This document shows, in pieces, positions 45,880 to 57,729 of a stretch of 64,000 nucleotides of DNA. Each line of letters starts with the position of its first letter. Position 1 is the stretch's first letter. The stretch is from Mytilus californianus (lineage: Eukaryota > Mollusca > Bivalvia > Mytilida > Mytilidae). The position numbers and the translations under genes are program-made. The stretch spans positions 112,589,640 to 112,653,639 of the forward strand of contig NW_026262712.1 of assembly GCF_021869535.1 (NCBI RefSeq). Direction: 5' to 3'. The notes below the pieces were generated by a model, which ran no database searches, was not told where the DNA came from, and saw only the letters and a program-made list of their open reading frames with translations.

Positions 45880-46555
45880 AAAGATACCAAAGGAACATTC
45901 ACTGTCATAAGTCGAAAATGAACTGACAACGCGTTGGCTAGAAAAGAAAAGACAAACAGACAGTACAAAAAAACACAAATTAAAAAAGTAAAGACTGAGC
46001 AACACGAATCTCACTAAAACTAGGGGTGATCTCAAGTTCTCCAGAAAGGTTTGCATATCCTACTCCATATGTGACATTCGTTGTGTTCTTCGTGTAAGTA
46101 CAACCCCGGTGATAAGTATAATTCGGTAGGTCATATTCGAAGAAAAGGGGACGGATCGTAGTTACAGTAATTGAAAGATATCCGTCGTCATCAGCGAAAT
46201 AGATATTCCATATTGGCCATCCAACTCGTGATGGCACCCATAAAATTTACGAAGGGATGTTTTCAACTTCACCACTTGGAATTCTTGGTTTAATAGCTTC
46301 CTTGTGAGCATCAATTCCCTATCGAAGAAATCATGATAGGAAATACTTGCCCTGGAAAATCGTATTAACTGGGAGATATATACTCCGTATGCAGGCGCTG
46401 CTTGAATATTCTACATAGAAATGGAAAGTTCACAATTGAGAAGCTGAAATCATCTCTTTTGTCGTAAAGGTCTGGTTTAAACCGACCCTCGTTGTCAAGA
46501 TATGAGGCAGACTCAACTGTATCTGTCTTTTTAAATTATTACTTTTACTGTTTAT
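45880..46555 (-). pseudogene. Penelope-like element fragment (copy P5, 3' part)
   Basis: 'aattcggtaggtcatattcg', 'ccatccaactcgtgatggc', 'taaaatttacgaagggatg' and 'ttggtttaatagcttc' match copy P1 (61-308) block by block. The tail-type repeat lies on its 3' side (45890-46010). It is broken by frameshifts. Confidence 0.7.
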
Positions 46556-47105
46556 ATAAAAAAGAAGATGTGGTTTGATTGCAAATGAATCAACTCTTCA
46601 CAAGAGACCAAGTGAAATTGTTTAGTCTATTTTTGGTCAAATTCATTTGACGTGGCTCCGTACATATACGTCCCGTCATTGTGTTATTGTGCTATGGTAA
46701 ATTTTTGTATTCTTGTCTTTCGTTTTTGCTAATGTGCTTTGTCTATATGCCTTTTTGTTTTTCTTTGTTGACAGATTTGTTTGTTTTTATAGTGATTAAG
46801 ATTATAATACAAGGTTGACTGCTGTACCTCTAATTTTGACATTTTCACCTATAATGTCTGTTTGTTTTGTTCACACATTGTTGTAAATATAATGGAATTT
46901 TATACGACTGTCATACAAGTTAGAGGCTTATAAAACTATGTTTAATCGACCATTTTCTAGATAGGAAAATGCCTGTACCAAGTCAGGTATATGACAGTTG
47001 TTATTCATTCGTTTAATGTGGTTGAACTTTTGATTTTGCCATTTGAATATGGACTTACCGTTTTGAATTTTCCTTGGAGTTCGGTATTTTTGTTAGTTTA
47101 CTTTT
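46556..47105. repeat. Repeat B scrap and inverted repeat A inside copy P5
   Basis: 46556-46640 carries the start of repeat B ('agaagatgtggtttgattgc', 'cacaagagaccaagtgaa'). 46645-47105 is the reverse complement of repeat A ('gtcccgtcattgtgttatt', 'ttgttcacacattgttg', 'ttccttggagttcggtat'). Together they separate the two halves of copy P5, so they inserted after it. Confidence 0.65.
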
Positions 47106-47700
47106 TTTGGTATCCTGTATGAGACAAAAGTCAACAAAAAGAGAAGCACAGTTGGTTACAATGGGAATGCCGACAGTTTGTTGAAAATGTTGAAAACACG
47201 TCCTCCAAACGTTACAAATATGTTGTCAATCAAGAAATCAAGCATCTTGATAATGTAAGTTTCAGAGAATTTTTTGCTTGAATCAGTTTGATTTTTTACA
47301 AATTATGATTTATCTCTTCATAAGACAAGATACTTTTATCTACGGTGACTATTCTTTTTTCATAAAAAAAAAAACGAAGCAGGACAGCTCTTTCAATTTG
47401 TCTTTGAGTTTGAAATGAGGAATACTTGTGTAAAGTGTAGAAAAGTCATATGTTTTAATACTATTGACAGATGAAAGAGTCTTAGATTGTATGTACTCTA
47501 AACGGTCTTTGAAATTTTTTAGTATCCACATCTGATTCACGCCACCTCTAGAATAGGTAGTTTCACAATAACTTTGAAAGAAGGTTTCATTGCTGATAAA
47601 CTTGATGTGGATAATGTAAAAGGTTTCATGAATGAATCACTTAGAAGACCCAGCAATATAACGTTGTTTGTAAGGAAACTTTTGTAATTTAGGTATCCAA
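47106..47700 (-). pseudogene. Penelope-like element fragment (copy P5, 5' part)
   Basis: The minus strand at 47540-47349 encodes IKTYDFSTLYTSIPHFKLK, equal to VQSFDFSTLYTTLPHILIK in the 57792-59555 frame. 47150-47225 corresponds to the GIPMGTN region ('ttggttacaatgggaatgcc', 'gacagtttgttgaaaa'). Frames are disrupted. Confidence 0.7.
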
Positions 47701-47739
47701 TAAATTGAAGGTATTTTCAGATTTTCCTTTTAAGTTGAA

Positions 47740-48842
47740 ATTGCAAATTAAACAAAAAATGATCCTCTCTGTTTAGACAATTACAGACCGATAACATTAT
47801 TAAATGTTGACACAAATTTGTTGATTATTCACTTGCTCAAAGAATTATTAAAATATTACCCCAAATTATTCATGGAGACCAAAATGACCATAGATTATGC
47901 AGAAAAAATTAATATAGAGGGTGCTTTACTATTCTTAGATTTTTCAAAAGCATTTGATTCACTGGAGTGGGATTTTATGTTTTTAGCTTTACAAAAATTT
48001 GGATTTAAAAATTCTATGCTGAGATGGATAAAACTTTTATATACTGACATAAAAAGCTCAGTTTTAAACAATGGGAGTATTTCAAAACCCATGAGTATAT
48101 ATCGTGGAATACGTCAAGGCTGTCCTTGTAGTACGATAATTTTTGGTATTGCTGTGGAGATTCTTGCTTGTAAAATTAGGCAAGAACATAACCTTAAAGG
48201 ATTTGAAATCAAGACAGATGGAAAAACCCATACATTAAAGATAAGTCACCTAGCAGATGACACTACTCTTTTTCTTAAGTCAAAATAAGATATTTCAAAA
48301 GTTCTTAACATGATTGAAACATTTGGTTCACTTTAAGGATTAAAACTTAACAGATCTAAAACAGATGGTATTTGGCTAGGAAAACACAAACACTGTAAGG
48401 AAAAATATGAAAATGTTAAAATTACAGAAAAACCAGTTAAAAGTCTGGGAATATATTATGGGCATAACATAGAAGAGTGTCAGAAACTAAATTTTGAAAA
48501 ACAGCTAAAAAAAGTCTGAAAATATTATATTTTACTGGAAAAAAAGAAACTTAACCATGATAGGAAGAATAAAAGTTATTTAATCAATAGTTATTCCTAA
48601 TATTACTTTTTTAGCAACAGTTTCAACTTTGGGCAAAGAGTATTTAGACTAATTGAAAAAGATTATACATGATTTTTATGGAACAATAAGACAGAAAAAG
48701 TTAAACGCACTGTAATCAGCTACGACCAATTAGATGGCTGATTAAAAATGTTGAATGTAGATAAATATATAGAATCTATTAAGATAGGTTGGATAATAAG
48801 ATTAAGTAATAGTAAAAGTTCAATGGTTAATATTGATATTAA
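47740..48842 (+). pseudogene. Second LINE: reverse-transcriptase part
   Basis: LDNYRPITLLN (about 47770) opens the RT. ILPQIIHGDQ is followed by a small deletion with frame change (about 47880). Then the 47818-48288 frame gives FLDFSKAFDSLEWDF (catalytic Asp region), GIRQGCPCSTIIFG and LADDTTLFLKSK with the catalytic DD, ending in TAA at 48286-48288. Decayed continuation includes SLGIYYG and GLKMLNVDKYIESIKIGW. That GLKML segment matches EGGLKMLDLN in the LINE at 17240, so the two are related. There is no endonuclease or ORF1 upstream: it is 5' truncated. Confidence 0.85.
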
Positions 48843-48964
48843 AAGACCTTCGAACATAAAGGGATGTTGAGATCCCCGAGCCCGAAGGGCGAGGAGATTT
48901 GAACAGCCCTTTTTGTGAGGAGGTCTTTTAATGTCAATATTAACTTAATCATTGAACTTTTACT
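48811..48964. repeat. Long inverted repeat with GC-rich core in LINE sequence
   Basis: The left arm from AGTAAAAGTTCAAT through AATATTGATATTAAAAGACC (48811-48848) is paired with the right arm ending at 48964 (ATTGAACTTTTACT; GGTCTTTTAATGTCAATATT). The pairing continues inward with mismatches to the core CGAGCCCGAAGGGCGAGG (about 48878-48895), which contains the hairpin GCCC-GAA-GGGC. The arms are about 65-75 bases. The left arm is LINE coding sequence (SNSKSSMVNIDIKRP). Confidence 0.9.
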
Positions 48965-51900
48965 GACTTACAAACCGTCAAAAACATAAGAAAAGTACTC
49001 AACAAAACCACTTGCAGAAGCCTAATTCCCCTGAATTGGACGAGTTTAAATATATTCAACTCAAATGATAGTTAAACAGTACTCAGACTGATATATACAA
49101 ATAACAGTTATCTAATTGCATTGAAAACGGACCGATTAAATGGCATTACATCATATAATCATTTATTTATTATACATTTTAGCATTAAAATAACACCATA
49201 GGATAGTTTTATAAAAATTAAGGGGTAAATTTATATTTTTGATTTCCATCTTTTCAATATAACGATTTTTTATTTTATAAATGAGATAATCAAAACCCTA
49301 TACAGACCTCATTTACAACTGACCAATGAATGATCTGCACAAAAACTTCTTGTTATATATATTTGAATTTTTAATCTGTCAGTAATCATGAAATAGATTC
49401 GTAAAGACCAGACCAAATGAAAACAGTAAGTAAACTCTTCCAACAATTAGCTATTTAAACAGCTTGTTTCACAACTTCTAATCGAACAGACCTATATGCA
49501 TAAGGTCCTTCACAATATTCAGGTAAATGTTCATTTTGGTCTTAATTCTGTCCTACACTACGTTACATGCGAATACAAAATAATTAGTGTTGTCTGTTCA
49601 ATCCAATTAATTAATAAATCGTGTTTTGTTTGTTTTTTGTTTTTAAATAAAAACTATGCATGTAAACTTCAATGAATAAAATCGCATTAAATAGGCTAAA
49701 CGTAACATCAAGTTATGTAGGTTTGAGGTGCTCGATCATAACTTGTATAGATGAGATATGTTTGCAAGGTTTAAATTGAAATACAATGTAGTACATGTAT
49801 ATGAAAACAAACACTTTTGTTTTAGTCGTCCGTCATTCCCTGTTCACGTGTAAATGTAGCATAAACAAACACTTGAAAAAAAAACTTTTACCTTTCTTAG
49901 TTTTATAATCGCCTGACAAAAACATAAATCATTAATCGTAATAAAACAGTAGATAAGAACCATAGTAAAAAATATTTTTTTTTATAAGTGTTCAGTTATG
50001 TAGTAAATTGCAAAACTATAAAAAAAAAATGCACTATTATTGATTGATTTAAATGGAAATTCTACATAATAGCATTTTACAAGATCTTGTCTTAATTTAT
50101 GAAGTTGATTAATTGTTGTTTGCTTTACGTCCAGTGGCAAATATTTCATTCATGTTCATGACGAGAACACATAAATTGTAGATGACGTGAAACTCGGAAT
50201 ACCACAGGAAAATGAGCGTTTATTGATTAAGGACATAAATTTAGCCTTGCAACAGCTGGCCACATCCTGCCACATCCACACCCCTTAAATAATTGGTCCA
50301 AGAGTTTCTTATTTTCAGAGAGCGTTGATCCATGAAATCTACTCAGGTAGGGTGGTTTTTCTTCCTGCGAACTGATATCTTGTGAACTTACGCGTAAAAA
50401 AACCGGCTCAGCCTGTCGATTTAGTACAAAGCAGGGTTAATACTCATATTAATTTACATGTTATCGTCCTGAATATTCATTTAATTTGCCGCCGGACGTC
50501 ATTGATTATCATCATTTATTTTACCGTTATACTATACAGTGAAGTATTTTTCTTCTACTGGTTTATATTACATCTTCTTTAATTTTCACCCATCGAAATT
50601 AAAAAAAGGGCAGGTGATATTTTTCAACCAAATACTTGTGCCTGTTGGGATATCTTTAACGGCAAATAATATTAAATCAAATGTGCCTGTTGGGATATCT
50701 TTAACGGTAAATAATATTAAATCAAATGTGCCTGTTGGGACATCTTTGACGGTAAATATTATTAAATTAACTCCGTATTTTTCAGTCATGGGAAGGTTTT
50801 GAGCTTATTATTCTGTATACGCATCTTTCTATAACAAAAGACTATGTTGACTCTTAATGTTTTGATTTGTCTGTGTCGTTGGGTTGCTCTCGCATTAATG
50901 TATACCTTTATCTCCTTTTATTCAAAACCAAAGGATTGACTTGGGTAAAGAAATATTTGACATCTCTGGACCTCTCCCGTCCGACAGTATACCCTTGCTA
51001 AAGGGGTGCGTCCGTTTGGCTGTTCGGATATAAAAATACGCAGCTTCGTCCGGTCGAAAAAGAAATGTCGTATATCCGATGCCTGTTGTAGTGAGAGTTT
51101 CATGCTATCTATACGTTAAAGAACCATTTGAATAACTATTTGAGGGGGAAAATGATCTACGCACAAGTTAAATGATTGAAACCTGTAAACAACAACAAAG
51201 GTCAGCTAAATTTTCAAATAATTCGCATGGCTGATTTTAACACATTTTTTGCGACTTTTGCTAGGAAAACGTAGATGAAAAACAATTTAAATAACAAAAC
51301 CGATCAGTAAGACAATATCTAAAAAATAAATGAAACGGCCAAAATAAGTTGAATCCTTATATAAACTATTGCCAACATTTTTTTTATCCATTTTTGCATT
51401 TATAACAACTATTATACCAGAAATAAAAACAAACTTGAAACAGCAAATTTTGTCACCTAGACGAAACTGCCGTCGTTGTACGCTTCAATATATGAGTTAT
51501 CACTCAATTAAGATTTTTTTCTGTTCTACTCCCCTCCTCCTAGTTTGGCTGGATAGGGTTCAATGTAACCCCTGATGTTGACTACGTTATTTAATGTTTA
51601 AAAAAGAGAAAATGCAAAGAGAAAAATGAGGAAAGAAAATATACGCTTAAAAAATCAAATATAAATCAAAATCAAATATATAAAAATTGGAAAACTGCTT
51701 AAGATAATTATCAACTGAAGACTAATGATTATACATCACTTAATGGTGCTGATTAATTAATTGCTCCCTTAAGCTTAATGTCCAGTGGCAAATATGTCCT
51801 GCATATTCACGACGAGATGCAAAGTGGATCAATCTGAAGCAAATGATAAAAATTTTAGATCAAAACCGTAATTCAAGCTATTAGCCCCCCCCCCTTTTTT

Positions 51901-52250
51901 TTCTCCATGGTAGATGAATGCCAAAAACAAAACGACTTGAATTTACAATCCACTATAAGTAAATGAGATATGGACTTATTTTGTAAATATATTCCTATTG
52001 CAGTCAACATTTCCCGGTTTCGGACAGGTTTGTATTTCCACTCAAATACCGTTTGATTATAGACCGGAGATATTAAATCAACCATTTTGAAAGCGCTTTG
52101 ATTCTCTGAAATTGTAAATTATGGTATTTCGCTGGCTGTTTCTTCCCGATCCTATTTTGGACCCCCTGATTCTAAGAGGGCGTGTCTAATTAGTCATGCC
52201 CGATTAACTTTTAGAAAATTGAACCTCAACTTAAAGACCTACACCGGGTT
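48965..52250. other. About 3.3 kb insertion dividing the second LINE
   Basis: LINE homology stops at the palindrome and resumes near 52300. The interval has no recognised gene. It holds two copies of a repeat with 'gtccagtggcaaatat' (about 50129 and 51781; an inverted scrap is near 30080), a 45-base tandem repeat (50638-50772) and unassigned AT-rich DNA. The 61-codon minus-strand frame at 50918-51103 has a protein-like mix of residues but I do not recognise it. Confidence 0.5.
50638..50772 (+). repeat. 45-base tandem repeat, three units
   Basis: Units start at 50638, 50683 and 50728 with 'gtgcctgttgggatatcttt'. The length is a multiple of three, so both strands stay open (VPVGISLTVNNIKSN on plus). 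I treat it as a minisatellite. Confidence 0.9.
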
Positions 52251-54180
52251 AATAAGTTCGAGGTACAATAAGTAAACAAAAGAGATCATTTAGGAAATGA
52301 GATCGTCCCAGGTATCTTAGATAATTATTTTGCTTTGAATAACAATGGAAAATGCACGAACAGGTTTGTAACTGCTGATAAATTTCTTAATTGGATGGTC
52401 ATACCAAAATTTTATCTAAATAAATTTGGAAGCAATCTACTTATCTTAAGAATGAATGCTAATAATATTTACTGTTTACCAGGTACTAAAGAGCTACCAG
52501 AATTTTATCTTGATATGATTAAAGAATGGTTAAAAAATAAAAATACTAAAACTGAATATCCAAATAACTACAGACTTATCCGTCAAGCAGTCATTTGGGG
52601 AAATCAGTTGATCAAATTTCAGAAGAAAACACTACTTTTCCAAGATTGGATAGACAGCAATATCATTCATATAAATGATATTATTGATGAAAGCGGGGTC
52701 TTTTCAGAAAAACTTATAAATTTAAAACTAAAAACTAAAAAAGAAATCAAATTGGATAGCTGAATTTTCAAAATTAAGAAAAGCAATCTCAAAAGAAGGG
52801 TTTAAAATATTAAATGAAGAAAGGTCAAGAAAAACTAGAGTTTTAACAAATAACTCACTGTTTGTAAGTAAAAGAACAAATGCAAACAAAAACTAGAAAA
52901 TTTAGATTCGAAGCAAATTTATACAATTTTAATAGAATATGATAAAGAAGTTCCTATTGGGTATATTAAGTGGAACAGAATATTAAAATGTGAAAATGTA
53001 CAAATTGAAGCTCAATATATGCAAAAATTTATTCATAAATATTTAAAAGATAATAAACTGAAAATGTGCAGATGGAAACAATACACTTCATTCTTCCAAA
53101 CAAAGTTTTATTAAAACAATGGAAAATAAGCATTAACTCTAACTGTAATTTTTGTAACCTTACAGAAGACTACGAACATTTTTTGTAACTTGTCACTTTT
53201 TAGATGAGTTTTTGAAAAAAAAAACATAGGTTATTTGAAAGAGTTAAGATTGGTAGACATATATTTACTTTAAAGAATTTAATCTGGGGTTATGAAGTTG
53301 ATGATGGACATTATTATGAAATGAACTTTTACTTACAGTTATTTTGTTTACTATTAATAAAAACACTATTTGTCTAAATATAGGACAAAGTATATCAATC
53401 TGTAGAATGTTTTAAAGTCAGAATATAAAAATGGATGATTATTACAAAACAAATATATATAAATTGAAGGAAAACGGATACTAGAAAAGATTTATTCTTA
53501 TATTTGAACTACATAATTATTATATCATTGTCAATATTGTTATTATATATGTCTTTTACAGAGCTCTGTGTACTTTACTTGTTTGATAGATGATCAGCTC
53601 ATTTTACAATTTCAATAAGTTTTGAAGGTATCTGTTTATTTGTTCCACATATTTATATACTTTAATCATAGATTATACGGAGGAAACACATATCATGTTT
53701 ACTTTTTGAGACCTAAATTTTACGTATACAGATCTTTTGTGGCTTATACATTTATGTTTAGAATAGAAAAACTTTGTGAAAGTATTTATAATCCATACAA
53801 AAAAGCTGAAAATACCGTTATAGTCGGAAGATAGATAAACATACTAAACCACAAACCAAATTCCGATAATGCTACTATAACCCGTTATTCTTTTTAATCT
53901 CAACATCTATCAGATAGTTAACAATGATATATTAAGGGTTACTGGTTTTTCTTTTTTTTTTTATATAAAGTTCATATTCAGAGTTATAATAGTAAGATAA
54001 TAGAGAAATAATGTATTAATGATAAATAATATATACATACTAACTCATTTATAAATATATACATGAAGATACCCTGGTCTTTAGGTATTAATATAAAGGG
54101 ATCTCCACTGAAATAGCTGTACCAGTGAAGAAATATGTTAACAGCATGTGCAATAATGTTGTTGAATCAAAAAAAAAAAA
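52251..54180 (+). pseudogene. Second LINE: C-terminal region and 3' end
   Basis: 52335-52763 is open: KFLNWMVIPKFYLNKFG, RMNANNIYCLPGT, then WGNQLIKFQKKTLLFQDWI. This is the post-RT region of LINE ORF2, the counterpart of 17300-17700 in the first LINE. From 52764 the frame decays. A Cys-rich remnant (NCNFCNLTEDYEHFF) lies at about 53145-53185 and corresponds to the finger at 18026-18085. The likely 3' untranslated sequence runs to a poly(A) run at about 54168-54182. Together with 47740-48842 it forms one element split by an insertion. Confidence 0.7.
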
Positions 54181-54243
54181 GAAAAATATTGCAAAGGGTA
54201 TATTTTGAGTTTCCAAGTGAATTGCCAATACCTAATTCATTTA

Positions 54244-54640
54244 TCAAGCAGTTGATGTAATATTATTTACAGATACAAACGATGTTGTTTTGGCCTTTAC
54301 CTGCGAGGACAACAACAAATTCGTCTCGAGGTAGAACAGGTGAATTGCAACTGGGTCTTTATAGATTGATGTAGCATGGGTATTTATAGATCTTTTCATT
54401 TTTTTTTTAATTCTGATACGTATCAACAATCTCACAGCCTTAATCCATCCGGAAACATCTACGTCCTTTCACTCGCGTTTAACCAAATGTCTGGCATGAT
54501 CCTCAACTGAATTCATCAGTATTTTGAAGTTGTGTTTCCAATTGATGGATTTCGGTTTACGAAATTTCGAGCCTTTGAACAACACATTTTGCTGAAAAGT
54601 GTAATTGACAATGTTTTTGTGTCACCGGTAATAACGTGGC
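54244..54640 (-). pseudogene. Penelope-like element fragment (copy P6, N-terminal part)
   Basis: Minus-strand translation gives LFKGSKFRKPKSINWKHNF, then VEDHARHLVKRE, then (54435-54244) MKRSINTHATSIY and VKAKTTSFVSVNN. This parallels the start of the 57792 frame (MGIKYRPPSIINWNE ... ADKAANNIIIV). The frames are broken. Confidence 0.6.
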
Positions 54641-54779
54641 CAGTCGGATCATATATGAACGGTGAATAAGCACAGGTGCAATCAGGAGGCTAGGTTTAGG
54701 CCTGAAGTCGTCCATATTGAGATTCTGCATCACGTGTTTGTAATTGAATGTTTTAGTTGCAATTGGTTTGATATAGGCA

Positions 54780-54965
54780 TAAGAAAAAAATTAAATCACA
54801 AAAATACTGAACTCCGAGGAAAATTCAAAACGGAAAGTCCCTAATCAAATGGCAAAATCAAAAGCACAAACACATCAAACAAATGGACAACAACTGTCAT
54901 ATTCCTGACTTGGTACAGGCATTTCTTATGTAGAAAATGGTGAATTGAACCTAGTTTTATTAAGA
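54780..54965 (+). repeat. Dispersed repeat A, partial copy
   Basis: 'aatactgaactccgaggaaa', 'cggaaagtccctaatcaaat' and 'catattcctgacttggtaca' match repeat A. Confidence 0.75.
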
Positions 54966-57640
54966 AATGATGGATACATGCTGATCTTTAAAATAGGGAG
55001 GAATTTTCGATTATTCAGCACTAATTGCTTTACTTATTGTCTTTGAATATTGCCCTTCAGAAAACCTACACAACGCTATACAAGTATTCAATATATTCTC
55101 GAACAGACAAAGCGCCGTAAGACACCTTTTTCTGACATTTGCACCTAATACCTTTATAGATGTATTGAGAAAAAATATACTGAAAATTCTAAACTAAGAG
55201 GTCTAACGGCAATAATATCAAAGACTCCAGGACATACCAACATATCTAGTTATTATGAGGTCGACATTCTTGCAAAACAGTAGCACAGGTCAACTCCTAT
55301 ATATAGCTAGGAAACAACATTATACATTTACAGGATGTCAAACAAACTTTGTAAAAAATTAGACTATTTGACCAATTGAACAGAGACAGAGAGCTTTAGA
55401 ACACCCGACTAAAGGATCCTTCAACTTATTCTACCATCAGGAAATTCAGAACTAAATCACTTCAGAAAAAGGTTAGACCAAACACAATCAATGAGTCCCG
55501 TAAATGTGGAGCACTGGAAATACCTCATCATTTTATCCTGGAGTTAAATGCATGTGAAAGTATGAATTATAAAAATTACGAAAGAGATCGGGAGAAATAT
55601 ATCAACCTAGCATCTTTACTAACAATATAAGTTTCATCCTCCAAACCCTGAACCGCAATCTTGAACAGCGCAATCAAGTTTAGCAATAAGATGGAAATTA
55701 CATACCGAAAATAACACCAGAGAATATAGTTACCCTCTAGAGACTAGTTGTGTTAACAGGTCATACGTAAGGTGAACTTATTCAGTGTATATAATACGAG
55801 TGAATTGTATATGTTTGTCTTACAGGGTTAATATAACCTTGGCCTCATTTGTAAAGGTAATTGATTATTGATTAGATGGATGCTAGTTAAATAACATGAT
55901 TAAATGAGACTAATCACATAGTTTTTACTTACATGAAGATGACGACATGTGACATATAAAGAGCAGACGCAGTAACCGCCTACGGGCCACCTGATAACAC
56001 CTGATTACACCACGGAATTGGTGTAGGTTTGTGTTTCTCAACCTTTAGTTCTGCCGTATGCAAAATAAACCATAAATAGATATTCAACAACACAAAGATC
56101 TAACGGAACAGACGAAATCGTACGGAAACAAAATTTACGTCTAGGTCATTATCTGAAAAATCTCTTTACATTGATAACACGTTATATTACAGACTCTTTG
56201 AAATTTTCAATCTACCTACCGAACAGAGTACTGGAACAAAACGATTTTACGATGTTTCGAATCCGAAACTTAAAACAAATATTCAACATGATTGAAATTT
56301 GAAATTGACAATGTTGGTAGATTATTTTCCCTCAACTATTCGTCGTAACTTTAGATCTGCTCGATTTTAACTTCTATTCCATACTGTAAAACTAGAGATC
56401 GATAACCAAAACACAAATTTATGAAGAAAAAAAAAATTATACCTTCACGATTTCAATACTTGTTATCAGTTAAAAAGAAGGCCTCACAAAGTTCACAATG
56501 ACATCTAGCAAAACCAAGGTACCGTATCAAGATATTGTTATTAAGAATCTGGAACTAGAGAAAAACGATGTTCATTACAAGAAAACAACGAACACGTCAA
56601 TACTATTATTTTCATCTATTTAATGCAAGAAATGATATACAATATTGTATGGTCAGATGAGTAAGTGCAGTTTTACCTGATGAAAGACTGCTATCACTAA
56701 GTCTTGGAAATCTTAAACATACCCTATCTCAACAACGGTACCGGTACATCCACACACTGAGTGACGATAGTTAAAAAAACAAGTATACAAGAACGCAAAA
56801 CCCCGTGGGAAATACAAAACAAAAAGAAAATATTATATTTGTATGCACCAATAACCAGAAATGACCGAACATGTTTGGTTTCATTCGATCAAATCTGCCG
56901 GTACTCCACCTAAGCGAGAATAGTTTCATTGAGGGCTAAAATGAGCTCTAAATTTTAATGTGCTTTTTTAATCAGACCAAAATCCTACAAATTTCACATA
57001 AAAATAATCGTGATATTAGTTATAATACAAAACAACTTTTTTGGCAACTCGCATTCAAATTAAGAAGTAATGAATTCTGCATTACTTGTGTTGTCACGTC
57101 AGTTTTCGTCCAAATTTCCATAACAGTTTTTAGCAAAATTTACATTGGCTGTATCCTTTTTTCAGATTATTTGTGTGTTTAGGAATTCGATTGTTTTTTT
57201 GAATTGACACTAGCAATATCTTAAGAAGCATATACATGTATTAGTCTGTATTCCCTTCTTGTTGTTTTATATATATTTATTTTGTGTTGCTTTTAATATT
57301 AAAGGGATAACCGGATATCATCTAGTATATCGTACAAATTGTAATGTTTTGATGAATAAACGGTTCAACAAACATTTATATTACAACCACAAACATTGAT
57401 CAACACACACCTTGAAAGCTGATTGGAGACAAGTAACTTTTGAAAGAAAGGTATTGAAAGATGAGAAGGATTGAAAGTCCCTCAAACTTTGCTGTTTAGA
57501 CACAAAGTACAAAACAGGTAACATTTAATAAAATATGTGAAAATATGAGGCTTTTCCCTTATCTCGAATTGTTCTATCAAAATAAGGATATTAAATTTAA
57601 ATCGTACATGATTAAATTGAATTCAACGACTATAGTTCAC
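54966..57640. other. No gene recognised
   Basis: A 2.7 kb stretch without a convincing frame. Around 55380-55630 the plus strand gives short protein-like runs (for example QTQSMSPVNVEH) between stops, possibly an old unclassified element. The 74-codon frame at 56958-57182 is unrecognised. Confidence 0.4.
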
Positions 57641-57725
57641 GAATTCCTTATGTAGAAAATGATGGATTAAACCTAGTTTTTTTAGCTAGATAAACCTTTC
57701 ACTTGTATGACAGTCGCAATATATT
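57640..57725 (+). repeat. Repeat A fragment next to element P7
   Basis: 'ttatgtagaaaatgatggat' and 'cacttgtatgacagtcgcaa' match the middle of repeat A and end where element P7 begins. Confidence 0.65.
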
Positions 57726-57729
57726 AATT

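Noticed and set aside
50539-50802. Overlapping plus and minus frames of 87 and 67 codons
   Set aside because: Both are carried by the 45-base tandem repeat. There is no independent evidence for coding.
52160-52190. 24-base imperfect palindrome GGGCGTGTCTAATTAGTCAT
   Set aside because: Four mismatched positions and no extended arms. Too weak to group with the long inverted repeats.
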